A stretch of 10,052 bases of DNA, taken from NCBI GenBank assembly GCA_001771055.1, contig MESS01000074.1, positions 45,179-55,230 on the forward strand, given 5' to 3'. The stretch's first letter is position 1; every line of letters begins with the position of its first letter. Shown piece by piece: positions 1 to 5,518 of this stretch. The position numbers and the translations under genes are program-made. This DNA comes from Caldithrix sp. RBG_13_44_9 (lineage in GTDB: Bacteria; Calditrichota; Calditrichia; RBG-13-44-9). The notes under the pieces were generated by a model. That model saw only the letters and a list, made by a program, of their open reading frames with translations. It was not told the origin of the DNA and ran no database searches.

Positions 1-867
1 CGGGACCGCTTCTTATTAATTTCCCAGAACCCGGAATTAGCTTATCAGCAAGGATTGAATGTCCGGCTGTGGGATTTTCTGTTCTATGTTTCCTTCGGTA
101 TTGTTATCACTCACTCGGTCAGTACCGCCGGAGTCTTGCTGGTATTTGTGTTCCTGGTGGTCCCGGCCATTGCCACGATTATGATAACCGAAAAATTGTG
201 GCTGCAGCTGGTGCTGGGATGGAGCATGGGCACCTTTGTCTCGATGCTCGGTCTGTTTTTATCATATATCTGGGATTTGCCCAGCGGTCCCACTGTGGTA
301 TCCACTTATGGATTGGTGTTGCTTGTCACCACTTTAGGATTATATATCATCCGGGCTGCTAAAAAAACGATAGCCTTGCGTAATCTGGCTGTCGGTCTGG
401 CCGTTTTCCTCTCGGCTATTCTGGTCTTCTGGTTACTGGGGAAGGGATTTCAAAACCTGGAACGACATGCCGAGGAAACTGCACCTGAGCAAAACCTGCA
501 TGACCATATGCATGAAGCTGATTCTGCAGCCGGAATGATCTTAAGTGACTCGCAGCTGGAAGAGATACTGGCCGATAGTCGGAAAACCGATAGTTTGCTG
601 GTGCTCTATTCGCAGGTGCAGAATCCCTTTCAACGATTTGAGATTGCCCACCGCATTTTTGATATGGATCAGAAGCAAGGCAGTCAGAAATTGATTGATT
701 TTTTAGATTTTTGCCAGATTCCATTTCTGCGCCAGAAAGCACTGGACATCCTGGTATCCGTAAGTGGAGATAATTTTGGCTATGATGCCATGAAAATGCA
801 GCAGTTCAATAAATCGGCGTTGAAGAATTGGCATGAGTGGTGGGATAAGAAATATTCTGGGAAATAG
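1..867 (+). CDS. Metal ABC transporter permease (ABC-3/ZnuB-MntB family), 5'-truncated by window edge, with C-terminal HEAT-like extension
   Basis: The reading frame is open from base 1, so the gene starts upstream; the TTG at 55 is internal. The visible 288 residues begin with a stretch resembling the ABC-3 permease loop (NPELAYQQG), followed by the family's conserved helix pair with GVLLVFVFLVVPAIAT. About five hydrophobic segments are visible, the last near 382-444. This family forms the inner-membrane channel of zinc, manganese or iron importers, working with an ATPase and a solute-binding lipoprotein that are presumably encoded upstream. The protein then continues unusually for about 140 residues: a His-rich linker (466-516, with the HDHMH motif) and a soluble, helical region ending in FGYDAMKMQQFN and NWHEWWDKK, which resembles the ends of HEAT/PBS-lyase-like repeat proteins. 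Family permeases usually end soon after the last helix. The family assignment is strong. The metal specificity and the role of the tail are unknown. Confidence 0.88.
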   Translation, partial: RDRFLLISQNPELAYQQGLNVRLWDFLFYVSFGIVITHSVSTAGVLLVFVFLVVPAIATIMITEKLWLQLVLGWSMGTFVSMLGLFLSYIWDLPSGPTVVSTYGLVLLVTTLGLYIIRAAKKTIALRNLAVGLAVFLSAILVFWLLGKGFQNLERHAEETAPEQNLHDHMHEADSAAGMILSDSQLEEILADSRKTDSLLVLYSQVQNPFQRFEIAHRIFDMDQKQGSQKLIDFLDFCQIPFLRQKALDILVSVSGDNFGYDAMKMQQFNKSALKNWHEWWDKKYSGK

Positions 868-890
868 ATATCAGGTATTGGTAATTCATA

Positions 891-1002
891 ACCCACCCCT
901 GCCTGCACCGAAGCTTCGGCAGGCAGGCCGTAGCCCCTCCCTACTGTATTAGGGAGGAGCCTGAAAAAAGCTCAATATCGATGAATTTTAAGTGGGGTGG
1001 GT
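891..1002. repeat. Nested inverted-repeat element (MITE-like)
   Basis: The outer arms are ACCCACCCC (891-899) and its exact reverse complement GGGGTGGGT (994-1002). Inside lie a 12-bp palindrome CCGAAGCTTCGG (908-919) flanked by GCCTG/CAGGC arms, and a second hairpin CCTCCCTA (936-943) with TAGGGAGG (950-957) around a 6-base loop. Neither hairpin is followed by a T-run, so a rho-independent terminator is not supported, although the structure could act as an mRNA 3' end for the permease. GC-rich arms of this sort recur between genes in many environmental Bacteroidetes-like genomes; that comparison is from memory and was not searched. Confidence 0.65.
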
Positions 1003-1036
1003 CAAGAAAGAAAGGATGCAATACTATTGTTTTCAT
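951..1036. repeat. Diverged direct repeat, copy 1
   Basis: These 86 bases align without gaps to 1097-1182 at about 69% identity by hand count. The best-preserved blocks are AGGGAGG at the start, GAATTTTAAGTGGGGT in the middle and TATTGTTTTCAT at the end. The copy extends about 34 bases beyond the outer inverted-repeat arm that ends at 1002, so the ancestral unit was larger than the palindromic element. Confidence 0.65.
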
Positions 1037-1096
1037 CTCAACCGATTTTGAAAATGATATAAAGTGTAACCTATGTTTCCGAACTATACATGCATA

Positions 1097-1182
1097 AGGG
1101 AGGGGCTTGAAAAGCGTATTAGGATTGAGAATTTTAAGTGGGGTAGGTTAATGTAAGTGGAATGCGATAATATTGTTTTCAT
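1097..1182. repeat. Diverged direct repeat, copy 2
   Basis: This is the partner of 951-1036, in the same orientation and offset by 146 bases. It keeps AGGGAGG, GAATTTTAAGTGGGGT and TATTGTTTTCAT, but lacks the GC-rich hairpins that precede copy 1. A short candidate left arm, AACCTA (1068-1073), could pair with TAGGTT (1144-1149). This suggests a more decayed or partial copy of the same element. Confidence 0.6.
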
Positions 1183-1215
1183 AAAGCTACAGTTGTGTTA
1201 TAAAATTAATACTTC

Positions 1216-1234
1216 TTTTCCTGAATCAGGAAAA
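1216..1234. promoter_or_regulatory. Perfect 8-bp palindrome upstream of the AMP nucleosidase gene
   Basis: TTTTCCTG (1216-1223) and CAGGAAAA (1227-1234) are exact reverse complements around the 3-base spacer AAT. The site lies about 94 bases before the GTG start, a plausible place for an operator or a leader hairpin. No T-run follows, so it is not a canonical terminator. No function can be assigned. Confidence 0.35.
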
Positions 1235-1327
1235 TGTCTGAGGTTGCCTTGGTATTTTTCCTGCTATTGCATTATATTATCTGTTGCAATTTATTTTCCT
1301 TGGTGAACTAGTTGAAAAGATGAAATC

Positions 1328-2101
1328 GTGAAAACAAAATTAGACATTGCCAAAAACTGGCTTCCCCGTTATACCGGCGCCCGGCTGGATGAAATTGGTG
1401 ATTATATTTTATTGACTAATTTCTATAATTATGTGCAGGAATTTGCCGAGCAATTCAAAGCTGATATTAAAGGATACGGACGTCCGATGCAGTTAGCCAC
1501 CAACAGCAATGGTTTATCGATCATTAATTTCGGGATGGGGTCAGCCAATGCTGCCACCATCATGGATCTACTGATTGCCCGCAAACCGAAGGGAGTCCTT
1601 TTTCTGGGAAAATGCGGCGGCCTTAAACCGTCGGCGGAAATCGGCCATTTTATCTTGCCCATCGCCGCCATCCGCGGTGATGGAACCAGCAACGATTATT
1701 TTCCCCCGGAAGTGCCGGCGCTTCCTTCCTTTAAATTGCATAAGTTCATTTCGAACAAAATCCTGGAGCATGGCATGGAATACCGCACCGGCGTGGTTTA
1801 CACCACCAACCGCCGGCTGTGGGAATGGGATGATAGTTTTAAGAAGTACCTTAACCAGATCTCTGCCATTGGCATCGATATGGAAACCGCGACCTTGTTT
1901 ATTGTCGGACATGCCAATGAAATTTCCCGGGGAGCCCTATTATTAGTATCCGATCTGCCAATGATGCCGGAAGGAGTAAAAACGGAGGAATCAGATCGGG
2001 AAGTGACCGAGAAATTCACCGACCTGCACCTGCGAATCGGCATCGAGGCCATGACCGAGATCGGTGAGCAGGGTGAGGAGATCAAGCATTTTCGTTACTG
2101 A
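1328..2101 (+). CDS. amn: AMP nucleosidase (AMN-like, short form)
   Basis: This 257-residue protein belongs to the purine nucleoside phosphorylase superfamily. It matches the short AMN-like AMP nucleosidases common in Bacteroidetes, which split AMP into adenine and ribose 5-phosphate in the cytoplasm. Hallmarks are NWLPRYTG near residues 10-17, INFGMGSANAAT (66-77), LFLGKCGGLK (91-100), PIAAIRGDGTSNDYFPPEVP (111-130), IDMETAT (183-189, the nucleoside-binding Met-Glu of the fold) and LLLVSDLPMMPEGVKTEES, whose Asp209 is in the position of the family's catalytic acid. It lacks the extra N-terminal domain of the ~480-residue E. coli Amn. The start is GTG at 1328; the in-frame stop at 1313-1315 and absence of an intervening start codon exclude an upstream start. 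No strong Shine-Dalgarno is present. It has its own long leader and is probably a single-gene unit. Confidence 0.93.
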   Translation: MKTKLDIAKNWLPRYTGARLDEIGDYILLTNFYNYVQEFAEQFKADIKGYGRPMQLATNSNGLSIINFGMGSANAATIMDLLIARKPKGVLFLGKCGGLKPSAEIGHFILPIAAIRGDGTSNDYFPPEVPALPSFKLHKFISNKILEHGMEYRTGVVYTTNRRLWEWDDSFKKYLNQISAIGIDMETATLFIVGHANEISRGALLLVSDLPMMPEGVKTEESDREVTEKFTDLHLRIGIEAMTEIGEQGEEIKHFRY

Positions 2102-2141
2102 ACATATTCGATGAATAAATGATTTAGTCTGACTTATTCAA

Positions 2142-2300
2142 AACCACTAAGACACCAAGTCACAAAGGTTTTAAAATAAAGTATTAAGATAGCAAAGCAG
2201 GTTAATTCAATGAGAGTAAATTTATTTGATTTAAATAGATAGCTCTAATATTCTTAGTGCCTTTGTGTCTTGGTGTTTTAGTGCCTTGGTGGTTAAGTTT
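2142..2300. repeat. Inverted dispersed-repeat-like element made of degenerate 8-bp units
   Basis: The left arm (about 2143-2166) reads as three 8-base units: ACCACTAA, GACACCAA, GTCACAAA. The right arm (2253-2292) reads as five units in the opposite sense: CTTAGTGC, CTTTGTGT, CTTGGTGT, TTTAGTGC, CTTGGTGG. Read on one strand, all fit a consensus close to YTTNGTGN. The arms pair over about 25 bases with three mismatches, and the centre is AT-rich. It fills most of the gap between the AMP nucleosidase gene and scpA and contains no gene. Similar CACCAAGACACAAAG stretches are familiar from intergenic regions of environmental bacterial genomes (from memory, not searched). Confidence 0.7.
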
Positions 2301-2351
2301 TTATAAAAATTAAAATTCAAGTAGTCGTAGAAAAAATTCCCAGTACTAAAT

Positions 2352-3164
2352 ATGTCCTATAAAATTAAACTGCCGGTCTTCGAAGGTCCTTTTGACCTGC
2401 TGCTCTTTCTGATCAGGAAGAATGAAGTGGATATCTATGATATTCCCATTGCCGAAATTACCCGTCAATATCTGCAATATCTGGAAATGATGCAGTTACT
2501 CGACCTGGATATTGCCGGCGAGTTTATCGAGATGGTGGCCACTTTGATGCTGATCAAAGTACGGATGCTGCTTCCGAAGCCCGAAGTAAGCTTGGAGGAA
2601 GAGATCGAAGATCCCCGTGCCCAGCTGGTAGCCCAATTGCTGGAATATAAACAGTTCAAGGAGGCCTCCTTTTCGCTGGGTGATCTGGAAAATAGGCAAC
2701 GCCGCTATTTTTCCCGGGCCGTCCCTCCGGTGGAAATAAAAGCAGCTGGACCGGAGGAAGATCTTTTTCTGGAGGATGCCTCCCTGTTCGATCTATTGAC
2801 TGCCTTCAAGAAGGCACTGGATGAAATGCCCAAGGTGACCGTGCACCAGGTGAGTGTTATCCGGGTCACTCTTGAAGATCAGGTGAGGTATATCTTTCGG
2901 CAAATTGCTGAGCGGCCTTATGTGCTTTTCAGGGAAGTATGCCAACCGCTGCAGAGCAAAATGGAACTGATCGTAACCTTTATGGCCATGCTGGATCTGC
3001 TGCGCCTGCAGTTTCTTTCCGCCAAGCAATCTGACATTTTTGGAGAAATCCGGCTGGTGGTATTGCAGCCACTGAGCATGGAAAAGTATTTTGAATTGAG
3101 GGATAAAGAATTTTTCTCCGAAAAATCGGCTTCGAAAGTTGTTGATTCAACCTCCCAGATGTGA
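2352..3164 (+). CDS. scpA: Segregation and condensation protein A (ScpA kleisin)
   Basis: This 270-residue protein is the kleisin subunit of the Smc-ScpAB condensin, which bridges the two Smc heads and compacts and separates replicated chromosomes in the cytoplasm. The N-terminus is diagnostic: LPVFEGPFDLLLFLIRKNEVDIYDIPIAEIT appears as consecutive blocks over residues 7-37, followed by QYLQYLEMM, LDIAGEFIEMVATLMLIKVRMLLPKP (52-77) and the acidic stretch plus LLEYKQFKEA (97-105). The C-terminal part (about 180-255) would form the winged helix that contacts the other Smc head. The length is normal for the family. The ATG at 2352 gives the canonical N-terminus; no clear Shine-Dalgarno precedes it. 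It lies 113 bases before scpB, its partner gene. The neighbourhood fits the common scpA-scpB pairing, although a separate promoter appears to drive scpB. Confidence 0.96.
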   Translation: MSYKIKLPVFEGPFDLLLFLIRKNEVDIYDIPIAEITRQYLQYLEMMQLLDLDIAGEFIEMVATLMLIKVRMLLPKPEVSLEEEIEDPRAQLVAQLLEYKQFKEASFSLGDLENRQRRYFSRAVPPVEIKAAGPEEDLFLEDASLFDLLTAFKKALDEMPKVTVHQVSVIRVTLEDQVRYIFRQIAERPYVLFREVCQPLQSKMELIVTFMAMLDLLRLQFLSAKQSDIFGEIRLVVLQPLSMEKYFELRDKEFFSEKSASKVVDSTSQM

Positions 3165-3194
3165 ACTATTTTCCCCATACGAAAATGATAACCA

Positions 3195-3226
3195 TTTGAA
3201 ACCGTTCGTTTATTTATGTATCTTTG
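3195..3226 (+). promoter_or_regulatory. Bacteroidetes-type promoter (TTTG-N20-TAtcTTTG) for scpB-rluB-cmk
   Basis: TTTG at 3195-3198 and TATCTTTG at 3219-3226 are separated by 20 bases. This matches the -33 TTTG and -7 TAnnTTTG consensus of the Bacteroidetes primary sigma factor. Transcription would start near 3232-3235, leaving a leader of about 45 bases before the scpB ATG. It would drive scpB, rluB and cmk independently of scpA. Confidence 0.7.
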
Positions 3227-3235
3227 CATCGCTTA

Positions 3236-3254
3236 TTGATTACCGGTAAATCAA
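3236..3254. promoter_or_regulatory. Palindrome just downstream of the predicted scpB transcription start
   Basis: TTGATT (3236-3241) and AATCAA (3249-3254) flank the self-complementary ACCGGT (3242-3247), with one extra base on the right side. It begins at about the predicted start point, so it could be an operator or a 5' hairpin in the mRNA. A chance palindrome of this size is possible. Confidence 0.3.
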
Positions 3255-3277
3255 CTTTATAAAAATTAATTGAGTAG

Positions 3278-3955
3278 ATGGAAGCCTCGACCGAAGATAA
3301 AAAAGTATTTGTGAATATCCTGGAAGCGCTATTGTTCTCCAGCGATACCCCCCTTTCAATATCCAGAATTCGGGAGGTAATTCCGCTGCTCACACCCAAA
3401 GAGATTACAACTGCGGTTCAAACGTTGAATGAGAATTACCGGAACACCGCCAGAACTTTCGAAATCAGAGAAATTGCCGGAGGATATCAGATATTTACCC
3501 TCCCGGAGTATGCGGATTATGTGGAGCGGTTGAACCAGAACCGACAGAAATCCCGGCTTTCACAGAAAGCACTGGAGACTCTGGCCATTATTGCCTACAA
3601 GCAGCCGATCACTAAACATGAATTGGAGGAAATCCGGGGAGTGAATGTGGATGGTGTGATCAGAACCTTGCTTTCCCGCAATCTGATCACCATCTCCGGT
3701 CGTGCCAAAGCTCCCGGTAGTCCGTTTTTATATATCACAACTAAAAAATTCTTAGAATATTTCGGCCTTAGATCGCTGGAAGATCTGCCCAAATTGAAAG
3801 AGATCGATGAATTGATCGATATTGAGGATGAAAGATTTCCGCATCATGATACCATTCTGAAAGAGATTGAGTTGGACGAGTTGGGCCTGCAATCCGAGGA
3901 TAAAAAGCCGGCCGGAGAGGAAATTTCCGATGGAAAAGAACCAGATCCGGCTTAA
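3278..3955 (+). CDS. scpB: Segregation and condensation protein B (ScpB)
   Basis: This 225-residue protein is the winged-helix dimer that binds the ScpA kleisin within the Smc condensin. The first winged-helix domain covers about residues 8-85 (LEALLFSSDTPLSISRI near 15-31). The second begins at SQKALETLAIIAYKQPIT (95-112), continues with IRGVNVDGVIRTLLSRNLI (119-137) and GRAKAPGSPFLY (141-152), and ends with KKFLEYFGLRSLEDLPKL (156-173), a signature run for ScpB. The tail (about 175-225) is acidic and likely disordered. The start ATG at 3278 sits behind the Bacteroidetes-type promoter and lacks an evident Shine-Dalgarno. The last 26 bases overlap the start of rluB, which suggests translational coupling. 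Confidence 0.96.
   Translation: MEASTEDKKVFVNILEALLFSSDTPLSISRIREVIPLLTPKEITTAVQTLNENYRNTARTFEIREIAGGYQIFTLPEYADYVERLNQNRQKSRLSQKALETLAIIAYKQPITKHELEEIRGVNVDGVIRTLLSRNLITISGRAKAPGSPFLYITTKKFLEYFGLRSLEDLPKLKEIDELIDIEDERFPHHDTILKEIELDELGLQSEDKKPAGEEISDGKEPDPA
3914..3920 (+). promoter_or_regulatory. Shine-Dalgarno-like site deciding the rluB start
   Basis: GGAGAGG lies 9 bases before the ATG at 3930, inside the 3' end of scpB. It supports the ATG rather than the in-frame TTG at 3867, which would add 21 residues (MSWTSWACNP...) unrelated to the S4-domain N-terminus. Confidence 0.55.
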
Positions 3956-4697
3956 CCGTTTCTTAGCCTTATGCGGATTGGGCTCCCGCCGCAAATGTGA
4001 TGACCTTATTGCCGCCGGGTCGATCAAGGTGAATGGTGAATTGGTTACTGAAATGGGCGCCCGCATTGATCCCTATAAGGATAAAGTGGAATATTATAAC
4101 CAGCAGGTGAGACCGGAAGAGAAGCATCTGTTTATCTTACTGAATAAACCTCTGCGCACTGTTACCACTGCCAGTGATGAACGGCAGCGCAAGACAGTTC
4201 TGGATCTGGTGGAGGTAGATCAACGGATTTTTCCAGTAGGCCGGCTGGATTATGACACTACCGGCGCACTTCTTCTGACTTCGGATGGTAAACTGGCCTT
4301 TCTCCTGGCGCATCCCCGATTTCATGTCCAGAAAATTTACCGGGTATTATTAGACCGGCGAATTCGTCCGATAGATCTGCATCATTTCCGGAATGGGATC
4401 ATGCTGGATGACCGTAAAACTGCCCCCTGCAAGGTGGAAGAGATACGCATTATGGATAATGCCAGCCTGCTGGAGGTAGAATTGCATGAAGGGCGGAACC
4501 GTCAGATCCGCCGGATGTTAGAAACACTGGGATATCAGGTAAAAAAACTCCACCGCATTGAATTTGCCGGACTTCGGGTCGATGATATGAAGACCGGGGA
4601 GTGGCGGTCGCTGATGGCTGAAGAAGTACAGAAGCTGCGAAAATTGGCCGAGCTGCATAAAAAGGACCTACTGGAAGAATCGGATGGGGAAAATTAG
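3930..4697 (+). CDS. rluB: 23S rRNA pseudouridine synthase, RluB/RsuA family
   Basis: This 255-residue enzyme isomerises a uridine in ribosomal RNA to pseudouridine. Gene context (next to scpB) and length suggest the 23S-specific RluB type, though the RsuA/RluB/RluE/RluF subtype cannot be settled by eye. The N-terminal S4 RNA-binding domain is visible (RLNRFLALCGLGSRRKCDDL at 7-26, then IAAGSIKVNG at 27-36). The catalytic domain follows, with LLNKPLRTVTT (70-80), FPVGRLDYDTTGALLLTSDG (101-120; Asp107 is the catalytic aspartate), QKIYRVLLDR (134-143) and LHEGRNRQIRRML (185-197). The start was set at ATG 3930 on the basis of the S4 domain and the GGAGAGG site. It overlaps scpB by 26 bases and cmk by 14 bases, consistent with one transcript. 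Confidence 0.92.
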   Translation: MEKNQIRLNRFLALCGLGSRRKCDDLIAAGSIKVNGELVTEMGARIDPYKDKVEYYNQQVRPEEKHLFILLNKPLRTVTTASDERQRKTVLDLVEVDQRIFPVGRLDYDTTGALLLTSDGKLAFLLAHPRFHVQKIYRVLLDRRIRPIDLHHFRNGIMLDDRKTAPCKVEEIRIMDNASLLEVELHEGRNRQIRRMLETLGYQVKKLHRIEFAGLRVDDMKTGEWRSLMAEEVQKLRKLAELHKKDLLEESDGEN

Positions 4698-5382
4698 GAA
4701 AATAATTGTCGCCATAGATGGTCCGGCAGCCAGCGGGAAAAGCACTACCGCCCGGGAAGTTGCAAAAAAACTTGGGTATACTTACATCGATTCCGGCGCC
4801 ATGTACCGGGCAGTCACTTTGCGGGCTCTGCAGGAAAAAGTGCCGGTGGAGGCACAGCAGCAGGTGGCAGAACTGGCTCAGAAAATGGAATTAAAATTTG
4901 GCTGGAACAATGCCCGGACCATCATTTATATGGATGGGGAAGATGTTTCAGAAAAAATCCGCACTCCTTTGATCGACCAGAAGATCAGTCCGGTGGCTGC
5001 GAATCCTCTGGTTCGGCGAATCCTGGTACGGAAGCAGCAGCAGCTGGGTCGGGTTGGCGGAGTGGTGATGGATGGGCGTGATATCGGGACGGTAGTTTTT
5101 CCTCAGGCCGAGCTGAAGATCTTTATGATCGCCCGGGTGCAGGAGAGAGCTTTGCGCCGGCAAAAAGAGCTGGAACAAAAAGGGATGAAAGTGGATTTAG
5201 AGAAGATAATTGCCGATATGGAATACCGTGATCAGCAGGATGCCGGACGCAGCCACGGACCGTTGAAGAAAGCGGATGATGCGGTGGAAATTGATACCAC
5301 TGGACTGACTATTCCGGAGCAGGTGGATCGGATATACCGGTTGGCGATGGAGAAAATTTCCGAAACCACTGGATTGGTTTGA
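4684..5382 (+). CDS. cmk: Cytidylate kinase (CMP/dCMP kinase)
   Basis: This 232-residue cytoplasmic enzyme phosphorylates CMP and dCMP with ATP, feeding the pyrimidine nucleotide pool. The P-loop GPAASGKST is at residues 13-21. It is followed by YIDSGAMYRAVTLRAL (34-49, CMP-binding segment), DGRDIGTVVFP (130-140), the core strand LKIFMIA (144-150) and the lid/arginine motif YRDQQDAGRSHGPLKKADDA (181-200), then VEIDTTGLTI (201-210). The length is typical. The ATG at 4684 overlaps the end of rluB by 14 bases, and GGAAG at 4673-4677 may serve as a weak Shine-Dalgarno. It is the last gene of the scpB-rluB-cmk block. No T-run terminator is visible in the 133 bases before sprA, so read-through is possible. 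Confidence 0.97.
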   Translation: MGKIRKIIVAIDGPAASGKSTTAREVAKKLGYTYIDSGAMYRAVTLRALQEKVPVEAQQQVAELAQKMELKFGWNNARTIIYMDGEDVSEKIRTPLIDQKISPVAANPLVRRILVRKQQQLGRVGGVVMDGRDIGTVVFPQAELKIFMIARVQERALRRQKELEQKGMKVDLEKIIADMEYRDQQDAGRSHGPLKKADDAVEIDTTGLTIPEQVDRIYRLAMEKISETTGLV

Positions 5383-5510
5383 ATGTTTCCCGGGAGATAA
5401 ACTCCTTGATTCATCTGTTGTCCATCGATATATTTTTCAAAAATTTAAGCGGAGGTGTATAGCGACTTTTTGATACCAGCATAAATCGTTCTGGATTGCA
5501 GAAAAAGGGT

Positions 5511-5518
5511 TATCTTTG
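5511..5518 (+). promoter_or_regulatory. TATCTTTG, candidate -7 promoter element overlapping the sprA start
   Basis: TATCTTTG matches the Bacteroidetes -7 consensus TAnnTTTG exactly and is identical to the element in front of scpB. No good TTTG lies at the expected distance upstream. Its last three bases are the only plausible sprA start codon (TTG 5516). Transcription from here would begin downstream of that codon, so either the motif is coincidental or the translation start is not where it appears. Confidence 0.35.

Larger units (their letters stand above)
868..1327. other. Non-coding intergenic region with degenerate repeats
   Basis: This 460-base gap separates the permease from the AMP nucleosidase. 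No convincing gene was found. It holds an element bounded by a short inverted repeat (891-1002), two diverged direct repeat copies (951-1036 and 1097-1182) and a short perfect hairpin (1216-1234). It looks like decayed dispersed-repeat material followed by the leader region of the next gene. Confidence 0.8.

Noticed and set aside
416..742. Open frame of 108 codons on the minus strand
   Set aside because: It is antisense to the permease tail. The + strand frame is continuous with the permease, ends sensibly at 867 and shows helical-repeat features.
936..957. Rho-independent terminator after the permease gene
   Set aside because: The stem is good, but no T-run follows; the bases after it are CTGAAAAAAG-like, and the hairpin is part of a repeat element.
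2142..2300. CRISPR array
   Set aside because: The units are only 8 bases, degenerate, contiguous without spacers and arranged in inverted arms.
3867..3929. Upstream TTG start for rluB adding 21 residues
   Set aside because: The added residues do not resemble the S4 domain N-terminus, the overlap with scpB would grow to 89 bases, and GGAGAGG is well placed for the ATG at 3930.
5383..5515. Riboswitch or small RNA between cmk and sprA
   Set aside because: The gap is only 133 bases, and I see no stable paired structure or recognisable conserved core in it.
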